Source: Candidatus Obscuribacterales bacterium
Lineage (GTDB): Bacteria; Cyanobacteriota; Vampirovibrionia; Obscuribacterales; Obscuribacteraceae
Assembly (NCBI GenBank): GCA_020634035.1
Contig: JACKCM010000009.1
Coordinates: forward strand, 62,001-126,000
Length of the DNA stretch: 64,000 nt
Direction: 5' to 3'
Position 1 is the first letter of the stretch, and each line of letters begins with the position of its first letter. Below, one piece after another: positions 57,839 to 64,000 of this stretch. The notes under the pieces were generated by a model, which saw nothing but the letters and a program-made list of their open reading frames with translations, made no database searches and was not told the origin of the DNA. The translations under genes and the position numbers were made by a program.

Positions 57839-60800
57839 TTATATATCCTCTGAAGAACGGGAAGCGCTGAGTCCGAAAAGTCTATTCAGAACTTTTGCAA
57901 GAGCAGGCAGAAGTAATAGTGTCAAAAGTGTCGCAGGTAAAATCCCGCAGGCAATTACTATGGCGAAGGGTTTCTGGCTCTGGGAGCCTATCCCGGTCGA
58001 CATAGCCGCCGGAGCCAACCCAACTGCTGCCACCAGGGCTGCTATCAAAACCGCGTTTAACTTCGCCGATGCTGCCTGGCAAATCGCCTCGGTTGAAGCC
58101 ATGGCCTCCCGCGACATCATGCTCTTCATCGACGAGACAATAATCACGGCATTCTGAATAGAAAGACCGAACAATACGATTAGACCCACTCCCGATGAAA
58201 CGCTAAGATTAGTACCAGAGAGAAAAAGCACCACAATGGCCACCGCCGCCGCCACCGGTACCGCACCCATGGCAAGGATGGCGAAATAGGCCGAGTCGAA
58301 TACAAGATAAAGCATGATAAAGATAATCACCAGGGTAGCAGGCACCACCACCGCCAGCCTCTCTCCGGCCGCTCTTGCCCGTTCAAATTCACCGGCAAAA
58401 GCAAGCGAATATCCGGGGGGAAGTTTGATCTCTTTTGCTATCTTACTTTGAGATTCTAAAACGGCAGAGCCCAGATCTCGTCCGCGGATGTTGGCAAAAA
58501 CTGCCACTCGTCTTTTGTTCTCGTCACGCAAAATAGAATTGGCGCCTTCCATCTGCTGTACCCGGGCAAGCTGACGAAGAGGCAGCTTCAGCCCGGAAGG
58601 TGCCGTCACCTCTATATTAGGAAGTTCATTCAAGTCGTCTCTATATTTTTCTGCCAGCCTGAGAACAACGGCGAACCTTCTCTCCCCTTCCAGAACCCTG
58701 GTGACGACCTTACCACCTATAGAGGTTTCGACGATATCCAAAACCTCTTCCGTACTTATACCTTCCCGGGCAGCGGCCTTTCGGTCAATCTCGATGATCA
58801 TCTGGGGCTGACCGAGAATGTTATCCTGACCGACATCGACGATACCTGGTACCGAACGCAGAACAGAGGCGACACGACCGGCTATGCCTTCGAGAGTATG
58901 AAGATCCGGACCGAAGACTTTGACTGCGTACTCACCATTTTTCACACCGGACATAGCTTCTTCCATACTGTCCTTGATGCATTGAGAGAAGCTCAAAAAG
59001 AGACCCGGTGCCACCCGATTGATCTCTTCATTCATCGAGTGTATAAGCTCTTCTTTAGAATGAAATTGACTGCGCCACTCAGATTGAGGTCTGAGCCCTA
59101 CTAGAACAGCGATGAGATTATATGGATTTGGATCGGTACCATCGTCAGGAGAGCCTATCTGTGTAAGGGCGCTGGTGGTCTCGGGATAAGAGCGCATCAC
59201 CTTTCTGATTTTACGAGCAATCTCGACTGCGTTTTCTAGAGAGACACTGACCGGGCGAATATTGGCCGTCAACCAGATATTGCCCTCTTCTAACTCGGGA
59301 ATAAACTCTGCCCCCAGTAGTGGTACCAGAGCACCGGAGAGCGCGAAGAATACAAGAAAGGATGCAATCACCATTCTGGCGTGTTTTTGAAGTTTTCCGG
59401 TCAGTCTTTCGTAGAAGGTCTCGAGTTTGATCACCATCGGATTTTCACGATGCACCGGTGGCTTCAATCGAAATACTATGTAGCAAATCACCGGCACCAC
59501 CAGTATGGTGGTCAGTACGGCGGCAAAAAGAACCAGGTTCATCATCACGGCCAGGGGCTTGAACAGTCTTCCTTCTACATGCTCGAAGGTGAGAATCGGC
59601 AGAAAGGTTATGGCGATGATCACAGTGGAGAAAAGGATAGGTTGAGCCATCTCCGAAGCAGCTTCGCAGATGCCTAGCCGAAGCGAGTCAGGATCGTCTC
59701 CGGCTCTGCTAATACGTCTCATTATGTTCTCGACCATGATCACAGCGCCGTCCACGATGATACCGAAATCGATGGCGCCAAGCGAAAGCAGATTGGCAGA
59801 GATATTAAAGCCCTTGAGAGCGATACAAGAGGCGAGCAGGGCGGTGGGAATCACAATGGAGCAGATAAGCGCACTTCTCACCTGAAAGAGAAAGAGCATG
59901 AGAATGACCACCACCAGAACAATGCCTTCTGCTACATTATGACTGATAGTCTCGATAGTCTTGTCCACCAGAGCGGTTCGATCTTGCAGAGGCACAATCT
60001 TCATGCCTTCAGGAAGCTGGCTTTCGATATCGCCCCAGGCTTCTTTGAGATTCTCTATCACCCGGGAGGGGTTATCACCCCGGCGCATCAAAAGAATGCC
60101 TTCCACCGCGTCATCATCGTCATCGAGACCGACCTGGCCCTTGCGCACCGCCGCCGATATCTTAACAGTAGCAACGTCCTTCACTCTGACCGGTGTCCCC
60201 TCACGACTGGAGGAGATCACGACCCCTTCGATATCCTCGACAGTCTTTAGCAGACCCAGGCCCCGGACCATATAGCGCTGATCGTTGCTGACCACATAGC
60301 TGCCACCGGTAGAGTCGTTTGATTTTGCGATAGCCCGGCGTATATCGTTCTGACTGACACTGAAGGCTCGCAGTCGGCCGGGGTCCATTTCGACTAAAAA
60401 AGTCCGGGTCGGGCCACCGAATCCGGTGGAGTCGACAATACCATCGACCGATTTGAAAAGCCGGTTCAAAAGCCAGTCCTGGGTCTCTTTTCTATCCATA
60501 GAAGACCAGTGACTGCCTTGTAACGTATAGCGATAGATCTCGCCTACCGGACTGGCATTCGGCTCTATCTCAGGCTTTACTCCTTCAGGCAAGTCGACAT
60601 TGGCGAGGCGCTCCAGGACCTGTTGCCTGGCATTATAAGGCTCGGCATGATCATCAAAGACCACGGTCACCACCGAAAGTCCGAAGATAGATATAGAACG
60701 GGGCGCCTTACTGTTAGGGATGCCGTTCACTTCTTTTTCTATCGGAATGGTGACCAGCCGCTCGACCTCCTCCGGCGCCTTGCCCGGCACCAGAGTGATG

Positions 60801-60955
60801 ACCCGCACCTGCATATTGGCAATATCAGGAAAAGCCTCGAGCGGTAGCTTGCGATAAGCGATGACACCACAGGCGAGGACAGTGAGAAGGACAAAGACTA
60901 CAAAATAGCGCTTGCCTATGAGCCAATCCGTCAGACGATGGATATAAGAGTTCAT
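57839..60955 (-). CDS. Heavy-metal efflux RND transporter (CzcA/NccA type)
   Basis: 1038 residues, the full size for an RND pump. It begins MNSYIHRLTDWLIGKRYFVV; PLEAFPDIANMQVRVITLVPGKAPEEVERLVTIPIE is typical of the HME group. The proton/metal helix reads DFGIIVDGAVIMVEN, the pattern of divalent-cation (Zn, Co, Ni, Cd) pumps rather than Cu/Ag types. Two large periplasmic loops and 12 membrane helices are inferred. It is 38 bp downstream of the adaptor gene and pumps metal from periplasm or cytoplasm outward. No outer-membrane channel gene is seen in the window. Confidence 0.93.
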   Translation of the reverse strand: MNSYIHRLTDWLIGKRYFVVFVLLTVLACGVIAYRKLPLEAFPDIANMQVRVITLVPGKAPEEVERLVTIPIEKEVNGIPNSKAPRSISIFGLSVVTVVFDDHAEPYNARQQVLERLANVDLPEGVKPEIEPNASPVGEIYRYTLQGSHWSSMDRKETQDWLLNRLFKSVDGIVDSTGFGGPTRTFLVEMDPGRLRAFSVSQNDIRRAIAKSNDSTGGSYVVSNDQRYMVRGLGLLKTVEDIEGVVISSSREGTPVRVKDVATVKISAAVRKGQVGLDDDDDAVEGILLMRRGDNPSRVIENLKEAWGDIESQLPEGMKIVPLQDRTALVDKTIETISHNVAEGIVLVVVILMLFLFQVRSALICSIVIPTALLASCIALKGFNISANLLSLGAIDFGIIVDGAVIMVENIMRRISRAGDDPDSLRLGICEAASEMAQPILFSTVIIAITFLPILTFEHVEGRLFKPLAVMMNLVLFAAVLTTILVVPVICYIVFRLKPPVHRENPMVIKLETFYERLTGKLQKHARMVIASFLVFFALSGALVPLLGAEFIPELEEGNIWLTANIRPVSVSLENAVEIARKIRKVMRSYPETTSALTQIGSPDDGTDPNPYNLIAVLVGLRPQSEWRSQFHSKEELIHSMNEEINRVAPGLFLSFSQCIKDSMEEAMSGVKNGEYAVKVFGPDLHTLEGIAGRVASVLRSVPGIVDVGQDNILGQPQMIIEIDRKAAAREGISTEEVLDIVETSIGGKVVTRVLEGERRFAVVLRLAEKYRDDLNELPNIEVTAPSGLKLPLRQLARVQQMEGANSILRDENKRRVAVFANIRGRDLGSAVLESQSKIAKEIKLPPGYSLAFAGEFERARAAGERLAVVVPATLVIIFIMLYLVFDSAYFAILAMGAVPVAAAVAIVVLFLSGTNLSVSSGVGLIVLFGLSIQNAVIIVSSMKSMMSREAMASTEAICQAASAKLNAVLIAALVAAVGLAPAAMSTGIGSQSQKPFAIVIACGILPATLLTLLLLPALAKVLNRLFGLSASRSSEDI

Positions 60956-60993
60956 CTAAGTGCGAGTCCGCTTCTTCTTCTTCTTCTAGAGGC

Positions 60994-62337
60994 TCAGTGC
61001 CAGTTCTTCATCGAAAGCGAACGCAAGGAGAGAGATTCGCGGGTGACAACCTGCTCACCGTCGTTCAATCCCTTCTTAATAACGGCATAGCCGCCAACCT
61101 CTTCACCCAGTTGAATCGGTCTCTCCTCGAAAGAATATTTACCCCGGGGAACATAGACGACTTTCTGGGAGCCGGCTTCCTGAACAGCTTTCTTCGATAC
61201 TGTAAGCGCTGCACACTCACCCACCATGATCTTCATCCGGGCAAACATCTTGGGTTTGAGCTTGGTCTGGGAGTTGGGAATAACAGCACGTACCGCAAGG
61301 GTTCTGGTCTCCGGATTGATAGTGCCGGCTACATAATCGAGCCTTCCTTTGAAAGTCTCATCCGGAAAGCTATCCACCTGAAACTCAATAGGCTGACCCA
61401 CTCTCACATGTTTAACATCCTGCTCAAAAACATCGGCGACCAACCAGAGATTATCGATGTCATCAATAACCAGCAGTGACTGGGAGGGATCGATAAGCTC
61501 TCCTGCATTAACATTTCTCTCGAGCACAATGCCTGCCTGGGGAGTGGTCAACGGAATGGAGTTGACGACATCCCGTCGTTCCATAATCGCTTTTATGGTG
61601 GTGGATGGCATGCCCAGAACAGAAAGTCTTTGCTCCAGACAGGTTCTGGCTCTCTCCATCTTCTCCCGGGCGATTCTAACCGTGCCGGCTCGCTTGGTTT
61701 TAAGCGCCGCCACTGCGTTCTCGTGTTTTTCCAGGTCGGTCATGGCCGATTCTACGTCGGCTTTAGAGCCGATTTTTTCATCATATAAAAGTTTTGCCCG
61801 CTCATATTGCTTTCTGGAGAGAGTCAGCTCGGTTTCGGTCTGGGTGGTGTCGAAATCGATTTGCTGCAGGTCTTTAGAAAGCTCCGAATCGATGTCTGTC
61901 TCTTGTTTGAACAGATCGGTGACCATAGCTCCTATCTCCTGACTGGAGATCACCGCGACGGTCTGGCCCTTTTTGACATGATCTCCCAGAGAAACCTCTA
62001 AAGAGACGATACGACCGGCGGTGGGAGCACTCACTCTTGTGATGGCGCTGGCGTTGGCCTGCAATTGCCCGGTGGCTTCCACCACCATAGGCAGATGCCG
62101 TTCTTTCACAGTGCCATAGGAGATTCTCTTGAGAATAGAGCTGGTTGGATTGAGGGCGATTTCTCCGTCAATACCGGCACTAGCCCGGGATTGATGGCTG
62201 TACGCGATGCTGTGACTGGGGACCGGGGTTGCTCGACCTCCGATGGCACAGACTGTTACCAGGGAAAATGCGCCAAAAGCGACCAGAAACAATATAGATT
62301 GTTTCGCAAGAAATGCTTTTTTCAAATTCGGATCCAT
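60994..62337 (-). CDS. RND efflux periplasmic adaptor (CzcB/CusB type)
   Basis: 447 residues. An N-terminal hydrophobic anchor (QSILFLVAFGAFSLVTVCAIGG) is followed by the lipoyl half-motifs (VSAPTAGRIVSLEVSLGDHVKKGQTVAVISS and the later TPQAGIVLERNVNAGELIDPSQSLLVI), a long alpha-hairpin between them, and the beta-barrel region (VGQPIEFQVDSFPDETFKGRLDYVAGTINPETRTLAVRAVIPN). It joins the inner-membrane pump to an outer-membrane channel. Its order before the pump gene is standard. No metal-binding Met/His-rich N-terminal extension is present. Confidence 0.92.
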   Translation of the reverse strand: MDPNLKKAFLAKQSILFLVAFGAFSLVTVCAIGGRATPVPSHSIAYSHQSRASAGIDGEIALNPTSSILKRISYGTVKERHLPMVVEATGQLQANASAITRVSAPTAGRIVSLEVSLGDHVKKGQTVAVISSQEIGAMVTDLFKQETDIDSELSKDLQQIDFDTTQTETELTLSRKQYERAKLLYDEKIGSKADVESAMTDLEKHENAVAALKTKRAGTVRIAREKMERARTCLEQRLSVLGMPSTTIKAIMERRDVVNSIPLTTPQAGIVLERNVNAGELIDPSQSLLVIDDIDNLWLVADVFEQDVKHVRVGQPIEFQVDSFPDETFKGRLDYVAGTINPETRTLAVRAVIPNSQTKLKPKMFARMKIMVGECAALTVSKKAVQEAGSQKVVYVPRGKYSFEERPIQLGEEVGGYAVIKKGLNDGEQVVTRESLSLRSLSMKNWH

Positions 62338-62619
62338 CCTATATCCCCTGGTCCAGAACCAAGGGAATTATAAAGTCATATGGGAGGTCTTTACGAATTA
62401 ATTCTATCGCCCAATTGTGATAATCCTGTAACTGAATCCAGGGCTTTATCGAAGCAATATTAATTTGTTACCAGAGTCGATTTATGCCGCCACTTTTAGT
62501 ATCAGATATGGCTGGAGAGCCGATAATATCCAAACTCGAGTAAAAATGGACGACAAACACTTAATTAACTGTTTCTCCGGCACAAGAGACTTCAGGATGC
62601 CTGGCTAGACTGAAAGTCT

Positions 62620-63558
62620 ATGCTAACTGCTTCGCGGGGACCGGGGCGATGGATGTTGTTCACATCCCTGGCTGCCTCTTCTCTCTACTTTCTGGCTTCA
62701 GCTATCTTAGCTCTATCACCCCGGGAGCTGGCCAAACGGCACCTCTTCTTTCCGGTGAGGACAAGGGTCTATTGCACCCTGCCCGAAAGGATCGATGGCG
62801 CCATTCTCAAACACTGTCAGTTCAGAAGCAGAAATAAGAAAGGACCGCTTCTACACGGCGCCTACATAAAGAAACCCGGTGCAAAATATGTGCTGCTTTT
62901 GCATTATGGTCAGGGCGGCAATATAGCCATGAATATCGGGCTTGCCCGCATGGCACTGGCTGCCGGACAGTCGGTCTTTACCTATGATTATCGGGGCTAC
63001 GGCATGAGCTATGGCGAGCCCTCGATTGAAGGACTGCTCGATGACGGAGTCGCCGCCCACGATTATCTGGTTCAAGATTTAAAAATACCGCCATCACAGC
63101 TGGTGCAATATGGAGTCTCTCTTGGCACCGGTGTAGCCTGTCACGTTGCCGAGCAAAGGAGATCCGCAGCGGTAATTCTAATGAGCCCTTATACCTCGCT
63201 AAAAGAAGCTTCTCGGGATAGCTTACCCTTTCTTAGACTCTATCCCGATTCTATGTTTCCCGAAGTCGATATGGGTGCAGCGCCGTTCATGAAAAAGAAC
63301 CGGATGACGCCGGTCTTAATCTGGCACGGAGGCAAAGACCTGGTTATTCGCCCCGAAAATACAAAACGACTGGCAAAAATATCGAGGGCGCCCCTGACAC
63401 TATATCTGGAGGCAAATCTTCACCATGGTGACTGGAGCATCAACGAAATGAGCGAGCGAGTAAAGCTCTTTGTGACAGGTTTAAATAGTGAAGGTCCGCG
63501 CAAAGATGCTATGATCGAGAAAGATTATATCGAAGTAGGCCGACGGAATTCTATCTAA
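62620..63558 (+). CDS. Membrane-anchored alpha/beta hydrolase (ABHD13/17-like)
   Basis: 312 residues. An N-terminal membrane helix (LFTSLAASSLYFLASAILAL) precedes the hydrolase fold: LLLHYGQGGNIAMN as oxyanion region, YDYRGYGMSYGEPS, nucleophile Ser in QYGVSLGTGVACHVAE, the acid in WHGGKDLVIRPENTKRLA, and His in ANLHHGDWS. This is the BEM46/ABHD13-like group found anchored to membranes; the substrate is unknown. No clear ribosome site precedes the ATG. Confidence 0.85.
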   Translation: MLTASRGPGRWMLFTSLAASSLYFLASAILALSPRELAKRHLFFPVRTRVYCTLPERIDGAILKHCQFRSRNKKGPLLHGAYIKKPGAKYVLLLHYGQGGNIAMNIGLARMALAAGQSVFTYDYRGYGMSYGEPSIEGLLDDGVAAHDYLVQDLKIPPSQLVQYGVSLGTGVACHVAEQRRSAAVILMSPYTSLKEASRDSLPFLRLYPDSMFPEVDMGAAPFMKKNRMTPVLIWHGGKDLVIRPENTKRLAKISRAPLTLYLEANLHHGDWSINEMSERVKLFVTGLNSEGPRKDAMIEKDYIEVGRRNSI

Positions 63559-63632
63559 AAGAAGCCACAGGAATCCATTAGGCATCCATATAAATTCAAT
63601 TTTTCGAGAAGCTGAATGGGAGGTCTAACTCC

Positions 63633-64000
63633 ATGAGCTATCATCCTGCCGGCCATGAAAGCCCCAGAACAAGACAATTGCATATTGCAGCCAATCCTGA
63701 AACTTCTGCGGTATTGCTGCGAAAGCTTGCCACCCTGACCGAAGACCGCTTGATACTGACCTATCTGGCAGAAAACCGGTCTACTCCTGCCGATACCCTG
63801 AAGGCACTGTCACGACACGCAAGCCCGGAGATAAGAACGGCGGTGGCCGACAATCCTTGCTGTCCGATAGAAACACTGAAAGATCTGACAAAAGACGACA
63901 GTGCTGATTTACGTTTTGCCATGGCAGAGAATCACTGTCTGGCAGAGAGCTTGCTCCATGATCTCGCCATAGATGAAAACCCCTGGGTAAAAGACCGGGC
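63633..64000 (+). CDS. LRV-repeat protein, N-terminal part (cut by window edge)
   Basis: Starts MSYHPAGHESPRTRQLHIAA at 63633 with GGGAGG upstream. Within the window it reads about four LRV units (LATLTEDRLILTYLAENRSTPA, LSRHASPEIRTAVADNPCCPIETL, LTKDDSADLRFAMAENHCLAESLL, LAIDENPWVKDR), the same repeat as the gene at 54302. The C-terminus lies beyond 64000. Such all-helical scaffolds mediate protein contacts; nothing specific can be assigned. Confidence 0.8.
   Translation, partial: MSYHPAGHESPRTRQLHIAANPETSAVLLRKLATLTEDRLILTYLAENRSTPADTLKALSRHASPEIRTAVADNPCCPIETLKDLTKDDSADLRFAMAENHCLAESLLHDLAIDENPWVKDR

Noticed and set aside
57681..57868. Short plus-strand frames before and into the end of the efflux pump gene
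   Set aside because: 46 codons without ribosome site, and an overlapping second frame ending LKNGKR; no recognisable homology, so treated as chance.

Overview
The window looks like a chromosomal segment of a Gram-negative-type bacterium with roughly balanced base composition. It is rich in regulators and eukaryotic-like domains: Ser/Thr kinases fused to TPR or leucine-rich repeats, tandem PARP-type zinc fingers, a calpain-like protease and leucine-rich-repeat-variant proteins. With an envelope (RND efflux pair, many signal peptides) and no photosynthesis genes, this mix resembles non-photosynthetic relatives of cyanobacteria (Vampirovibrionia/Melainabacteria, Obscuribacterales). That placement is inference from gene content; no rRNA or tRNA gene was seen to test it.

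Layout. 1-7.4 kb: a divergent histidine kinase/response regulator pair, an ArsB/NhaD-type carrier, a SulP anion carrier, a universal stress protein and a CoA-disulfide-reductase/rhodanese fusion. Three intergenic regions here carry 11-bp-spaced TGTGATC repeats. 7.5-11 kb: three tandem paralogous AAA ATPases. 11-13.2 kb: folE, then a thioredoxin-reductase-like flavoprotein, a VOC protein and a small protein. 13.3-21.2 kb: a tightly coupled seven-gene operon (TPR protein, PqqD-like protein, ATP-grasp ligase, fold-III PLP decarboxylase, urea-transporter/M23 fusion, BaeS/BaeR-type two-component pair), the best candidate for an undescribed system. 21-23.6 kb: PafA-type alkaline phosphatase and a NUDIX hydrolase. 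23.6-30.4 kb: three Ser/Thr kinases. 31-42.8 kb: a light-response neighbourhood with an FeS-type photolyase-related protein, a class I photolyase, a LOV histidine kinase with a convergent response regulator, SDR proteins, a TIGR01777 protein and a truncated idi. 43-56.5 kb: mostly exported or low-complexity proteins (MQP repeat, Gly-rich, poly-Ser, poly-Asp, collagen-like with broken frame) with S41, C2 and M28 peptidases and a two-PARP-finger protein. 56.5-62.3 kb: a choloylglycine-hydrolase-type amidase and a CzcA/CzcB-type metal efflux pair. 62.6-64 kb: an alpha/beta hydrolase and the start of an LRV-repeat protein.

How it works together. Several operons appear to be controlled by OmpR-family regulators through different 11-bp direct repeats. 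These are TGTGATC (anion transport/stress genes), GTTCAY-N5-GTTCAY (folE, the flavoprotein operon, the Lon-domain gene and the SDR/photolyase promoters) and CTCCACA (the PqqD operon). The second set, with the LOV kinase, suggests a blue-light/DNA-repair regulon in a non-phototroph. No CRISPR array, tRNA, rRNA or intact insertion sequence was recognised; one 174-bp MITE-like element lies before the photolyase-related gene.
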